The notes under the pieces were generated by a model. It saw only the letters and a list, made by a program, of their open reading frames with translations. It was not told the origin of the DNA and did no database searches. The position numbers and the translations under genes are program-made. A DNA stretch of 64,000 nucleotides from Anaerolineales bacterium (GTDB taxonomy: Bacteria > Chloroflexota > Anaerolineae > Anaerolineales > Villigracilaceae), in the NCBI GenBank assembly GCA_020060625.1, contig JAGUZU010000099.1, positions 1-64,000 of the forward strand. The letters are read 5' to 3'. Positions 1-9,144 of this stretch are shown in pieces. How positions within the stretch are numbered: the first letter of the stretch is position 1; each line of letters starts with the position of its first letter.

Positions 1-70
1 CCACAGAGAACACGGAGATCACGGAGAAACCCTTTTTGAAATCTCTGTGGACTCTGTGCGCTCTGTGGTG
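1..70. repeat. Intergenic repeat, 'CACAGAG/CTCTGTG' type
   Basis: CCACAGAG at 1-8 is answered by CTCTGTGG at 43-50 and again at 61-68, with CACGGAG twice between (11-17, 21-26 approx.). The stretch is non-coding and lies downstream of the creatininase-family gene. It looks like a member of a dispersed intergenic repeat family, but its left end is cut by the window. Confidence 0.45.
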
Positions 71-102
71 AAATCTCTTTCGGCTTGTCCGAGTTAGGAT
101 GT

Positions 103-1284
103 CTATTTCCTGAACTTTCCCCAAAGCCCCCAGCCTTCGTTTCTGCGTTTCTCCCGCCGTTCATACTGCTCGTGGATTTGTTCGACGTGATCGGCTTTTT
201 CCTTGATTGCGGCTTCGAGCCACAACCGACCCTTTTCCGCCGTTCCATGACTCCCGGCTCCATACGCGCCGGTTTTTGAATCATCGTCCCAGGGCGGATT
301 CGCCGCCAAAGCCCCGCCTTCGATCCAGTCCATGTAGTAGTCGGGCGTGGCGATGAAATCCGTTTCGTCCACCACGCGCTTCATTTGGCACAGGTCGGGG
401 CGAAGATGGAGCATGTACGAGGTTTCGAGTTCGCCCGCATGTCCCATCCCGCCGATTGGTGACGTGCGGTATTTTTCCAACGCCGCCGCGCCGATCCTGC
501 CGGATGTATGCAGCCAGGTCGTCGCGCAGAAGATGCGGCGGTGACGTTCCCCCGCGTATTTGACGATGTTAATTAGAAACGAAGTGTTTCCGCCGTGTCC
601 GCTCATAAAGTAGAAGCGGTCGAAGCCGCGCCCAACAAGCGCGTCGATGACAGCCAGCCAGAAGTCCTCGAAGGCGCGCCCGCCTGTGTTCATCGTCGCC
701 GCAAAGGAGGAACGGTGCGTGCTGACTCCATACGGCATGACGGGCAGCGTCCAACTGCGCGTAGGCAATTGAGCAGCGGCGCCTTTGGCAATTGCTTCTA
801 TAATGACTGTATCCACGCAGAGGGGGAGGTGGTAACCGTGCTGCTCGGTATGACCGATTGGAATCAGGATTACTTTCCCGCGCTCGCTGTCCGGCGGGAG
901 GAACGCGGGCGTTTCGTAATTGGCTGTGTGCGGCTGCCGGAGGATTGACGCGGAAAGGCTTGAAATAAACTGGCTTTGCGGGTCAACTCCCTGCGGTGCA
1001 AGGCAATAGACGTTCGAAAAGCCATCGTCGCGCAGGCTGTCCAGCAGGTTTGCAATACACTGCCAGAAGGCCGGTTCAGGGATTTCCAGTCCGCTACCGC
1101 GCCAGCCGAAGGGAAAGGATGGCAGGAGTCCGATTCGGGGTGGATTCCCCAACTGGTCAGCGAGCAGGTTCAAGTCGAAGCCTGAAGCGAGCGGCAGGAC
1201 GAGCGGAGTGTCGCGGGGTAAGTCTGCGACACTGTCCCAAGTCAGGTTCTCGTATTTGAAAATATCTGATTTGCGTGTAGCCAA
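103..1284 (-). CDS. Creatininase-family amidohydrolase with a degenerate duplicated N-terminal half
   Basis: This 393-aa protein belongs to the creatininase/MftE family of metal-dependent amidohydrolases. The C-terminal half has the family motifs: GHTEQHGYHLPL (Glu147, His149), SGHGGNTSF and MGHAGELETS, which supply metal and substrate ligands. Residues 25-100 look like a second, decayed copy of the same fold: 'LVLPLASGF', then 'LLPSFPFGW', then a helix 'LLDSLRDDGF' and 'LAPQG' where the active half has SGHGG. The start is TTG at 1284, with GAGG seven bases upstream and no better ATG nearby. It lies 30 bp downstream of the S9 peptidase gene on the same strand, so the two are probably co-transcribed. 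The substrate cannot be told from the sequence; cyclic amides or formamides are typical of the family. Confidence 0.85.
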   Translation of the reverse strand: MATRKSDIFKYENLTWDSVADLPRDTPLVLPLASGFDLNLLADQLGNPPRIGLLPSFPFGWRGSGLEIPEPAFWQCIANLLDSLRDDGFSNVYCLAPQGVDPQSQFISSLSASILRQPHTANYETPAFLPPDSERGKVILIPIGHTEQHGYHLPLCVDTVIIEAIAKGAAAQLPTRSWTLPVMPYGVSTHRSSFAATMNTGGRAFEDFWLAVIDALVGRGFDRFYFMSGHGGNTSFLINIVKYAGERHRRIFCATTWLHTSGRIGAAALEKYRTSPIGGMGHAGELETSYMLHLRPDLCQMKRVVDETDFIATPDYYMDWIEGGALAANPPWDDDSKTGAYGAGSHGTAEKGRLWLEAAIKEKADHVEQIHEQYERREKRRNEGWGLWGKFRK

Positions 1285-1314
1285 TTTATTACCTCATTTA
1301 ATTAAAACCACAAT

Positions 1315-3171
1315 TTACACGGAAGGTAAAAGATACCAATCCAAAAAAAGCTCCATGCGCTCATACACATCGAGCAAATTTTCGCGTCGTAAAAAACCAT
1401 GCGGTTCATTCGCGTATGTTTTATACTCGAACGTTTTTTCCTCGCGGCGAAGCGCCTCGACCCATTCCTCGCTGGCTTCCGGCGGGACGACAGTATCGAG
1501 TAATCCATGCAGGATCAGGACCGGCTTTTGTATGCTCTTCGCGTCTGTGATGGGGGAGCCTTTCAAATAGATTTGCGTCTTCTCCGCGGGGTGACCCAAA
1601 AATATCTCAGTGTAAAGCCGCAGCCGCTTTTCACATTGCGCCCATGAACTAATCAGGTTGGAATCGCCGTACTTGGCGACGCCGCACGCAAAGAGGTATT
1701 CGGGGTCGCGGGAAAGCGAGTTGATCGTCATGTATCCGCCGTAACTTCCGCCCGCAATGCCGATGCGGTCAGGCTTGATGTTTTTGAGCGTTCGCAAATA
1801 TTTTGCGCCGTGCAAACAATCCTGCGTGTCGCCCACGCCCCAATCGTCATAGTTTCCGCGCTCGAAGTCCTTGCCGTACCCGGTGGAGCCGCGATAATTC
1901 GGCGCGAGATAGGCATATCCTTTTGCGGTGAAATATTGGGCAAGGTCGTCGAAGGCAAAAACGTACTGATCTTTCGGTCCGCCGTGCGGATAGAGAATTG
2001 CCGCGCCGTTGGGTTTCGCGGGGCGGTAGAGAAATGCGGGAATTTCCAATCCATCGTAACTTTTATAACTGACAAGTTCGGGGACGACCAGTTTATTCTT
2101 TTGCATTGCGGGCGGATTGGAAAAGGTCAACTGCGTTACTTGCCTGCTTTTGATGTCCATGCGGTAGATATCCGCTGGCAGGAGCGGACTTTCGAACTCG
2201 AACGTGATGAACGATCCGTCCGCCGACCAGTTGGGATTGGAATGAATCCCCAACTCGCTTCGCACCTCGGACGTTGAACCTGATTCCGCTTCGATAAGCA
2301 TCAACTCGAACGAGCCGTTTTTGTTCACCACCGCAAGGATTTGCCGACCATCAGGCGACCATTCGAACTGGAATACATCGCGCCCAAGTTTCGTGAGTTG
2401 ATGTAATCCTTCACCGTCCGGTTTGATGAGATACAGTTCTTCGCATTGCGTTTCCTGCGCCGTGAAGGCAATCCATTTTCCGTCCGGCGACCACTTCGGC
2501 GAAAGCGCCCGCGTGGACGGTTTGCCGTACAGCGTGGTTTGTTTGCCCGTTCCGATTTCGAGCAGGACGATATCGAGTCGGTTCAGGTCGTCGAAACGGC
2601 GCAGGTTGTAGACGATGAATTTTCCATCCGGTGATGGGCGTGGGTCCCAGTGATCGCCGACGGTATCGGTCGTCAATGCGCGGGGCCAGGCGCCTTCGCG
2701 GTCCGTCAGCAGGAGCTGGTCGGTGTCTTCGCGCTCCACGGTAACGATGAGTCCGCGCGAATCCGGCATCCAGCGTGGGCTGCCCGCGGCGGATGTAAAG
2801 TCGGTGATCTTTTTCGGCAAGCCTCCGTCGTGCGGCGCGATGTGAACATGTCCCTTGACGCCGAACGCCAGCCATTTCCCGTCCGGCGACCATTGCGGAA
2901 TTTCGTCGTCCCAATAGGCGGCAAGCGGGCGGTCTGTAGTAAGGCGGGCAAGCCATCCGCCATTTGCGGGCAGAGTGAAGACGTCCGAAAGGGTTTCGCC
3001 GTCCTTGATGCAGGCAATCTGTCCCTGAGATGAAAGCATGTGAGACCGAACCCGCTCGATGGAAGTCAGAAGCGAAAGGTTCCATCCCTCGGGAGGTTTA
3101 AGGTCGGTTCGTTTGAGCGCGGGCCAACCGTTACGTTCGTATTTTTCAGTGAGTTTGATTGGGTTTTCCAT
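1315..3171 (-). CDS. S9 family prolyl oligopeptidase / acylaminoacyl-peptidase
   Basis: This is a 618-aa serine peptidase with an N-terminal beta-propeller made of TolB/WD40-like blades (repeated 'SPDGKWIAF', 'SPDGRQILA') and a C-terminal alpha/beta-hydrolase domain. The catalytic triad is visible: Ser476 in GGSYGGY, Asp559 in HGLLDTVVPP and His591 in NEPHGF. No signal peptide is seen, so it is probably cytoplasmic and cleaves short peptides. The reading frame stays open another 136 codons upstream, into the oppositely oriented transporter gene. The start at 3171 is chosen because AGAGGA lies 6 bases before this ATG and the family similarity begins there. A peptide-importer operon diverges from it, which fits a shared role in peptide use. 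Confidence 0.92.
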   Translation of the reverse strand: MENPIKLTEKYERNGWPALKRTDLKPPEGWNLSLLTSIERVRSHMLSSQGQIACIKDGETLSDVFTLPANGGWLARLTTDRPLAAYWDDEIPQWSPDGKWLAFGVKGHVHIAPHDGGLPKKITDFTSAAGSPRWMPDSRGLIVTVEREDTDQLLLTDREGAWPRALTTDTVGDHWDPRPSPDGKFIVYNLRRFDDLNRLDIVLLEIGTGKQTTLYGKPSTRALSPKWSPDGKWIAFTAQETQCEELYLIKPDGEGLHQLTKLGRDVFQFEWSPDGRQILAVVNKNGSFELMLIEAESGSTSEVRSELGIHSNPNWSADGSFITFEFESPLLPADIYRMDIKSRQVTQLTFSNPPAMQKNKLVVPELVSYKSYDGLEIPAFLYRPAKPNGAAILYPHGGPKDQYVFAFDDLAQYFTAKGYAYLAPNYRGSTGYGKDFERGNYDDWGVGDTQDCLHGAKYLRTLKNIKPDRIGIAGGSYGGYMTINSLSRDPEYLFACGVAKYGDSNLISSWAQCEKRLRLYTEIFLGHPAEKTQIYLKGSPITDAKSIQKPVLILHGLLDTVVPPEASEEWVEALRREEKTFEYKTYANEPHGFLRRENLLDVYERMELFLDWYLLPSV

Positions 3172-3292
3172 GGGGTATCCTCTGCCGGATTTTACCGCCG
3201 ATTCGGGTTTGATTATTTCCCGAATTACAGTAAAATTCGGCTGATAGGTTTCCTTTCGATGCGCCCCATACAGCCATTCAAATGAAAGCCCC

Positions 3293-3326
3293 TGCGCCAT
3301 GACAGAGACGTCTCTGTCATGGCGCA
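3293..3326. repeat. Perfect 34-bp palindrome between divergent genes
   Basis: The 17-base half-site TGCGCCATGACAGAGAC is followed immediately by its exact reverse complement, with no spacer. It lies in the 208-bp gap between the peptidase start (3171) and the peptide-binding protein start (3380). No run of T follows on either strand, so it is not an obvious terminator. It could be an operator for the divergent promoters, a cruciform, or a copy of a palindromic mobile repeat. Confidence 0.75.
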
Positions 3327-3379
3327 TATTGTTTTCAAAGGGAAGCCAATAAACCGTTCTACCCTTGAGAGGAGGAAGA

Positions 3380-5059
3380 ATGAAACAGAAAGTGTTATAC
3401 CTTTTTATGGCGCTCGCGCTGCTGATTGCCGCATGTGGCGGCGGGGGTGGTGATGCCACCACGGAAGCGCCGGACGCCACTGGCGCGCCGTCATCCGGAC
3501 CTGTCGTTGTCCGCATCGGATGGAGCGGAAGCCCGGACACACTCAACCCTGGCGCGGCTGTTCTTTCTGAATCATACACAATTTTCGAATTGGTCTACGA
3601 TTCGATGTATGAGTTGAATCTGGATGGCACGTTCACCTTGTCCCTCGCGGAAACCGCGGACATGTCCGAAGATGGAATCACATGGACGTTCAAAATACGC
3701 GACGGCATCGCCTTCCATGACGGCACGCCCCTGACCGCCGAGGATGTGGTCTTCTCGTACCTGCTCTATCAGAACACGGAAGGCTATCCCTGGATGGGCA
3801 GCTACACTTCGTATTTCGAGAACATCGAAGCCACTGCGGACAACGAGGTGGTGATCACGCTCTCCGAGCCGATCCCGAATATCGAGAGCCAGCTGGTCTT
3901 CCTGTATGTTCTTCCGAAGCATATTTGGGAGGGCGAAGACCCGGTTGAGTTCGAGAATGAAGCCATGATCGGAAGCGGTCCCTTCAAGATGGTGGAATAC
4001 CGCCAGGGCGAGTTCGTCCATCTGGCGGCGAACAAGGAACACTTCCTCACGCCGCCCAAGGTGGATGAAGCCATCTTCCAAACCTTCGAAACCCCCGATG
4101 CCCTTGTGCAAGCCATCAAGACCGGGCAGGTGGATATGATTACCGAAATGCCCGCCACAGCGGTTGCCACGCTCGAAGACGATCCCAATGTGGATATTTA
4201 TGTCGGCGCGCCGTTTGCCCCCACTGTGACCGACATCATCTTCAACCAGATCGACCCCGAGAACTGCCCGACCGAAGAGGAAGGCGGTATCTGCACGGGT
4301 CACCCCGCCCTGCGGGATAGGAACGTCCGCCTCGCGCTTGCTCATGCCACCGACAAGCAGAAGATCGTGGACATCATCCTGCTTGGGAATGGCGGACCCG
4401 GTTTGACGTTGATCCCCGACGGTTTGGGGGTCTGGTACAACGATTCACTCACGGACTATGAATTTGATCTGGCAAAAGCCAACAAGATCCTCGACGACGC
4501 CGGTTACCTGGACGCCGACGGCGACGGCATCCGCGACATGCCGGACGGCTCCCGCAGCCTGACCTTCCGCATGAACTGGCCCAGCGACTCTGTGGACGGA
4601 CCGCGGCTGGCGGAATTGTTGAGCCAGATGTGGGGCGAGTTGGGAATCAAGACCGAGCTGCAAGCCATGGACCCGGATGCCCTGACAGCAGTCTGCTGCC
4701 CCGCCTTCGATTTCGACGTCATGCTTTGGGGCTGGGGGTCGGACCCCGACCCAAGCCTGCTGTTGAGCGTCATGACCACGGATGAGATACCGACAGGCTC
4801 CAGCGAGACCGGCTACTCCAACCCTGAGTATGACGCGCTGTACGCTGAACAAGCCGTGGAGTTGGACTTCGACAAGCGCGTGGAGACCGTCTGGAAGATG
4901 CAGGAGATCGTGCATGACGACGTGGTGTACGTCATCCCGTATTATGACCCGAACATCCAGGCATTCCGCACGGACCGCTTCACCGGCTGGATCACTGACG
5001 AGGCAAAGATCGAATTCTCCGATACGTCTTCACTGGTCGTGATCGAACCCGTCAAATAA
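3380..5059 (+). CDS. Peptide/oligopeptide ABC transporter substrate-binding lipoprotein (SBP family 5)
   Basis: This 559-aa DppA/OppA-type protein captures peptides outside the membrane. It begins with a lipoprotein signal (hydrophobic residues 5-17, lipobox LIAAC with Cys19), followed by a Gly-rich and Thr/Pro linker. The family 5 signature occurs near residues 95-120 ('GITWTFKIRDGIAFHDGTPLTAEDV'-like). The ATG at 3380 is preceded by a strong GAGGAGG site 5-6 bases upstream; a TTG five codons earlier lies within that site and is rejected. It is the first gene of an importer operon with the genes at 5139, 6172 and 8158. The ligand may be something other than peptide (for example oligosaccharide), since family 5 proteins are versatile. 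Confidence 0.93.
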   Translation: MKQKVLYLFMALALLIAACGGGGGDATTEAPDATGAPSSGPVVVRIGWSGSPDTLNPGAAVLSESYTIFELVYDSMYELNLDGTFTLSLAETADMSEDGITWTFKIRDGIAFHDGTPLTAEDVVFSYLLYQNTEGYPWMGSYTSYFENIEATADNEVVITLSEPIPNIESQLVFLYVLPKHIWEGEDPVEFENEAMIGSGPFKMVEYRQGEFVHLAANKEHFLTPPKVDEAIFQTFETPDALVQAIKTGQVDMITEMPATAVATLEDDPNVDIYVGAPFAPTVTDIIFNQIDPENCPTEEEGGICTGHPALRDRNVRLALAHATDKQKIVDIILLGNGGPGLTLIPDGLGVWYNDSLTDYEFDLAKANKILDDAGYLDADGDGIRDMPDGSRSLTFRMNWPSDSVDGPRLAELLSQMWGELGIKTELQAMDPDALTAVCCPAFDFDVMLWGWGSDPDPSLLLSVMTTDEIPTGSSETGYSNPEYDALYAEQAVELDFDKRVETVWKMQEIVHDDVVYVIPYYDPNIQAFRTDRFTGWITDEAKIEFSDTSSLVVIEPVK

Positions 5060-5138
5060 ATCCTTGATCTTTCCGGGGGTGGTGGTTGTATTCTCGCTGC
5101 CCCCGGATGTTTGTTTTTTTCGATAAAGGGAGAATTCC

Positions 5139-6167
5139 TTGAGTCGTTCCCAGTACATTCTTAAAAAATTCGGGTGGGCGCTTTTGACGATTGCACTCGT
5201 CCTGATATTGAATTTTTTTCTTTTTCGCGTCCTGCCCGGAGACCCTGCCCGCGCCGGGGTGCATGACCCGCGCCTGAAAAAGGAATCCATCGAGGCGATC
5301 CGGGTTCGCTACGGACTGGATAAGCCTGTCATCAACTGTTTCGAGACGTTGAACCCGGTCAAGGTGGGGAGTTGCAGCGTCAACCCGCTGGATACGCAGT
5401 TTTTTATCTATATGAAGAACCTGCTTTCGGGCGAACTGGGCATCAGTTACCACAACAACCGCCCCGTGGCAACCATCCTTGCGGAGAGACTCTGGAACAC
5501 GATCCTGCTGATCGGGGCGGGACAGATCCTGTCCATTATCGTCGGCGCCTTCTTTGGGATGCTGGCGGCATGGAAGGCGCGCACCTCCATTGATTACGGC
5601 GCGCTGGCGACCAGCCTGGTCGTCTGGAGTCTGCCGACCTTCTGGCTTGGAATTATTCTATTATTTTGGGGTTCGGCAAACGGACTGCCGATTGGCGGAA
5701 AGGCAACGCCGGGGCTTTCCTCTTATCCGCTGTGGGAGCAATGGAAGGACATTGGCAGGCACATGATTCTGCCGACCTTGACGTACACGCTGGTGTACAT
5801 GGGCGAGTACATGCTCATCATGCGTTCCAGCCTGCTGGATGTGCTTTCCGAAGATTACATCCTGACGGCAAAGGCAAAGGGACTGGGCATCTTCCAGATC
5901 CTGCGCGACCATGCGCTGAAGAACGCCATGCTTCCTCTCGTCACCATCATCGCCATCAACCTCGGTTTCACCGTGGCGGGAGCGGTCCAGATCGAGACGG
6001 TCTTTTCATGGCCCGGGCTGGGCGGCGCAGTCTTTGAAGCGGTCAACCGGCGTGACTTTCCCGTTTTGCAGGGGGCGTTCCTGCTCATCACTGTAACCGT
6101 CATCCTCGCAAATTTGATCGCGGACTTGATGTATTCCTATCTCGATCCGCGCATACAGGCGGAGTAG
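5139..6167 (+). CDS. ABC transporter permease, DppB/OppB type
   Basis: This 342-aa inner-membrane permease has about six transmembrane segments, the first at residues 11-27. Near its C-terminus is the EAA-type coupling loop ('DYILTAKAKGLGIFQILRDHALKNAML'), which contacts the ATPase. The start is TTG at 5139, with GGGAGAA about 5 bases upstream; no ATG precedes the conserved N-terminus. It carries the family's Pro/Gly-rich 'FFLFRVLPGDPA' segment. It follows the binding-protein gene by 79 bp and ends 4 bp before the fused permease-ATPase gene, so all are one transcription unit. Its partner permease is the N-terminal half of that fusion. Confidence 0.93.
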   Translation: MSRSQYILKKFGWALLTIALVLILNFFLFRVLPGDPARAGVHDPRLKKESIEAIRVRYGLDKPVINCFETLNPVKVGSCSVNPLDTQFFIYMKNLLSGELGISYHNNRPVATILAERLWNTILLIGAGQILSIIVGAFFGMLAAWKARTSIDYGALATSLVVWSLPTFWLGIILLFWGSANGLPIGGKATPGLSSYPLWEQWKDIGRHMILPTLTYTLVYMGEYMLIMRSSLLDVLSEDYILTAKAKGLGIFQILRDHALKNAMLPLVTIIAINLGFTVAGAVQIETVFSWPGLGGAVFEAVNRRDFPVLQGAFLLITVTVILANLIADLMYSYLDPRIQAE

Positions 6168-6171
6168 CCGC

Positions 6172-8097
6172 ATGGAAATCCTCACACAAAAAAATGCCGC
6201 GCCTCCTTCCAGCAATTATCTCCTCGAATTCTGGCGCAAGTTCCAAAGAAACCGCATGGGACTTGTGGGACTTGGCATGTTGACCGCCATCATCCTGGTG
6301 GCTGTCTTCGCGCCTCTCATTGCGCCGCATGTGCCCGGCTCTTCCCTAACCATCGGCGTGAGCGACATCTACAAGCCTCCCAGCGCCGAACACCTCTTCG
6401 GCACGGACGATGCCGGCGCGGATGTGTTCTCCAATTTCATCCATGGCGCGCGCGTCTCATTGACCGTCGGTTTCTTTGCCGCGTTCATTTCCATTTTTAT
6501 TGGTGGTTTGCTCGGCATCGTGGCGGGCTTCTTCGGCGGGCGGGTCGAGAATTTCATCATGCGCTTCACGGACGTGATGCTCGTCATCCCGGAACTGCCG
6601 TTGATGGTGGTGATTATCGCGCTGACGAAACCTTCCCTGCTGAACATTATCTTCGTCATCGGGCTGCTCGGCTGGACGACAACCGCCCGCATGGTGCGCT
6701 CGCAGACGCTGGCGGTCAAATCGCGCAAGTTCGTCTTGCGGGCGCGCGCCATCGGCTCTGGCAAGGCGCATATCATCCGCCGCCATATTTTGCCTTTGGT
6801 GATGCCCATCCTGGTTGTGCAGGCGGTGCTGGTCGTTTCGCTGGCTGTGTTGAACGAAAGCACGCTTTCGTTTCTGGGTCTGGGCGACCCGACCACGCTC
6901 TCATGGGGGCAGATGCTCAATTACGCCTTTGGGCGCGGAGCCATGTCCACGGGGGCATGGTGGGCGCTGGTCTTTCCGGGGTTTGGAATCGTCTGGGTGG
7001 TGCTGGGGTTGACCTTGCTCGGGCAGGGATTGGAGCAGGTCTTCAACCCGAGGCTGGACACGCATCATTTAATGCCGGGCAGACCTGTCGTCACGAGTGA
7101 GGCGGGGGTGAAGCCCGTCAAGCCCGGAACCCTGCTCGATGTCCAAAATCTTTCCATCAATTACGTCACAGAGGGAAAACCGCCCGCGCGCGCAGTTGAG
7201 AATATCAGTTTTACATTGAAGGAAGGGGAATTGCTTGGGCTGGTGGGGGAGAGCGGCTGCGGCAAGACTACGCTCATGCTGGCGCTGCTGCGCCTGCTCC
7301 CCTCGGCGGGACAGATCGTGGGCGGCAAGGTGTTTTTCAGCGGCAGGGACCTGACCGCGCTTGGCGAAGAGGAAATGAACGAAGTCCGCTGGAGCGGGAT
7401 TTCGATTGTCTTTCAGGGCGCGATGAATGCCCTCAACCCCGTGCGGACGGTTGGCGACCAGATCGCGGAAGCCATTATTCAGCATGTGCCAACCTTCCCG
7501 CGCGACAAGATTTCCGCGCGCGTGACCGAACTGCTCGACCTCGTGGGCATCGCCGCCGACCACAAGGATCACTTCCCGCATCAGTATTCGGGCGGGATGC
7601 GCCAGCGCGCGATGATCGCGATGGCGCTGGCGTGCAATCCGCAGGTCATCATTGCCGATGAGCCGACCACCGCGCTCGATGTAATGATCCAGGCGCAGAT
7701 TCTGGAACTGCTCGATGAACTCCGCAGGAAACTGGGGCTGGCAGTCGTCTTCGTGACGCACGATCTCGGCATCGTGGCGGAGATGTGCGATCACGTGCTG
7801 GTGATGTACGGCGGCGTGACGGCGGAATATGCCGACGTGGACATCATCTATAACGAACCGCGCCATCCGTACACGCAGGAATTGCTGAAAGCCTTCCCCG
7901 ACCTGACCAAACCAAAGAAGAAACTTTCCTCCATTCCCGGCTACCCGCCGCGCTTGGACGCCCTGCCCGCCGGATGCCGTTTTGCGCCGCGCTGTCCTGC
8001 CGCTTTCGAACGCTGTCACATCGAGGAGCCTGCGCTTCATCGAATTGGCGCGAACGGTCATCTCGCCAGCTGCCACTTGATCGCGGAAAAAAGATAA
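6172..8097 (+). CDS. Fused ABC permease (DppC-like) and ATPase (DppD-like)
   Basis: This is one 641-aa polypeptide. Residues 1-300 form a DppC/OppC permease: an N-terminal TM segment at about 33-53, then 'LFGTDDAGADVFSNFIHGARVSL' and the coupling loop 'RKFVLRARAIGSGKAHIIRRHILP'. A short linker (about 300-320) leads into a complete peptide-type ATPase. The ATPase has Walker A GESGCGKTT (about 359-367), signature YSGGMRQR, Walker B IIADEPTTALD and the C-terminal oligopeptide-transporter extension 'PAGCRFAPRCPAAFERC'. In most bacteria these are two genes. Neither a stop nor a frameshift is visible at the junction. The assembled transporter would be this protein plus the permease at 5139 and the ATPase at 8158. 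Confidence 0.92.
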   Translation: MEILTQKNAAPPSSNYLLEFWRKFQRNRMGLVGLGMLTAIILVAVFAPLIAPHVPGSSLTIGVSDIYKPPSAEHLFGTDDAGADVFSNFIHGARVSLTVGFFAAFISIFIGGLLGIVAGFFGGRVENFIMRFTDVMLVIPELPLMVVIIALTKPSLLNIIFVIGLLGWTTTARMVRSQTLAVKSRKFVLRARAIGSGKAHIIRRHILPLVMPILVVQAVLVVSLAVLNESTLSFLGLGDPTTLSWGQMLNYAFGRGAMSTGAWWALVFPGFGIVWVVLGLTLLGQGLEQVFNPRLDTHHLMPGRPVVTSEAGVKPVKPGTLLDVQNLSINYVTEGKPPARAVENISFTLKEGELLGLVGESGCGKTTLMLALLRLLPSAGQIVGGKVFFSGRDLTALGEEEMNEVRWSGISIVFQGAMNALNPVRTVGDQIAEAIIQHVPTFPRDKISARVTELLDLVGIAADHKDHFPHQYSGGMRQRAMIAMALACNPQVIIADEPTTALDVMIQAQILELLDELRRKLGLAVVFVTHDLGIVAEMCDHVLVMYGGVTAEYADVDIIYNEPRHPYTQELLKAFPDLTKPKKKLSSIPGYPPRLDALPAGCRFAPRCPAAFERCHIEEPALHRIGANGHLASCHLIAEKR

Positions 8098-8109
8098 GGC
8101 TTCATCCAT

Positions 8110-8139
8110 CTTGTTTATCTGTGTTCATCTGTGGTCAAA
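8110..8139. repeat. Intergenic repeat, 'TTTATCTGTGTTCATCTGTGGTC' type
   Basis: A short AT-rich segment between two importer genes contains the ATCTGTG / TTCATCTGTGG pattern. It resembles the CACAGAG-type repeat at 1-70 in style and looks like a dispersed intergenic sequence. The ribosome-binding site of the next gene (AAGGA, 8147-8151) lies just after it. Confidence 0.35.
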
Positions 8140-8157
8140 GACACCCAAGGAATTTCA

Positions 8158-9144
8158 ATGAACCAAGAATTTTTGGAAGTTCGCGGATTGAAAAAATATT
8201 TCGAGGCGGGACGCCCCGGCTTGTTCTCGAAGGATGCGCGCAAAGTCCACGCGGTGGACGGCGTGGACCTGACCCTGCGCCGCAGTGAAGTCATTGCGCT
8301 CGTCGGCGAGAGCGGGTGCGGCAAATCCACGCTGGCGCTTTTGCTGATGGGGTTGGAAGACCCGACCGAAGGCGCGGTCAAGTTCGAAGGCATGGACATC
8401 ACCCACCTGAACGACAGCCAGCGCAAAAAAAAGGAACTGCGCCGAAAGATTCAAATGGTCTTCCAGGACCCGTATGAATCCCTGAACCCCACCCAGACCA
8501 TCGAGGAGATCATCACCGAGCCTTTGCTGGTTCATGGCATGGCAAACACGCCGGACCGCGATGAGCGCGTCAAAAAAGCGCTCGAGGATGCGGGCTTGAA
8601 ACCCGCCGAAGTCTATCTTGACCGCTATCCGCACGAGCTCTCCGGCGGACAGCGCCAGCGCGTGGTGGTTGCCGCCGCACTCGTGCTGGAACCGGAGATC
8701 ATCCTTGCCGACGAGCCCGTCTCGATGCTGGATGTTTCCATCCGCGCGGAGATCATCAACCTGCTCGCCGAACTTCGCATCACGCGCCAGATTGCCGTCA
8801 TCTTTATCACGCACGATCTTGGCTCGGTGGGTTTCTTCGCCGACCGCGTGGCGGTCATGTACCTGGGGCGCATCGTCGAGGTTGGCACGATGCTCGAAGT
8901 GCTGGAAAACCCAAAGCACCCGTACACCAAGGCGCTTATCTCCGTCATCCCTGTTCCCAATCCGCGCCTGCGCCACGAACGCATCATCCTGCAGGGTGAA
9001 ACGCCCAACCCCATCAACATTCCGTCCGGCTGCCGTTTCCATCCACGCTGCCCGGTTGCCATCGCAACCTGCAAGGCAAGCGACCCGCCCATGGTCGTCG
9101 TCAACAAAAGTCATCAGGCGGCATGCCTCCTCCTCGTAAAGTAA
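8158..9144 (+). CDS. ABC transporter ATPase, DppF/OppF type
   Basis: This 328-aa protein is the second ATPase of the peptide importer. It has Walker A GESGCGKST (about residues 51-59), Q-loop FQDPYESLNPTQ, signature LSGGQRQR, Walker B IILADEPVSMLD and H-loop ITHD. The C-terminal oligopeptide_HPY region ends with 'SGCRFHPRCPVAIATC'. The ATG at 8158 is preferred over an upstream GTG because AAGGA sits 6 bases before it and the upstream codons fall in repeat-like DNA. It follows the fused permease-ATPase gene by 60 bp and abuts the RNA methyltransferase gene without a gap. Confidence 0.94.
   Translation: MNQEFLEVRGLKKYFEAGRPGLFSKDARKVHAVDGVDLTLRRSEVIALVGESGCGKSTLALLLMGLEDPTEGAVKFEGMDITHLNDSQRKKKELRRKIQMVFQDPYESLNPTQTIEEIITEPLLVHGMANTPDRDERVKKALEDAGLKPAEVYLDRYPHELSGGQRQRVVVAAALVLEPEIILADEPVSMLDVSIRAEIINLLAELRITRQIAVIFITHDLGSVGFFADRVAVMYLGRIVEVGTMLEVLENPKHPYTKALISVIPVPNPRLRHERIILQGETPNPINIPSGCRFHPRCPVAIATCKASDPPMVVVNKSHQAACLLLVK

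Noticed and set aside
3172-3579. N-terminal extension (136 codons) of the S9 peptidase frame
   Set aside because: It runs through the intergenic palindrome and into the start of the divergent binding-protein gene; the ATG at 3171 has its own ribosome-binding site.
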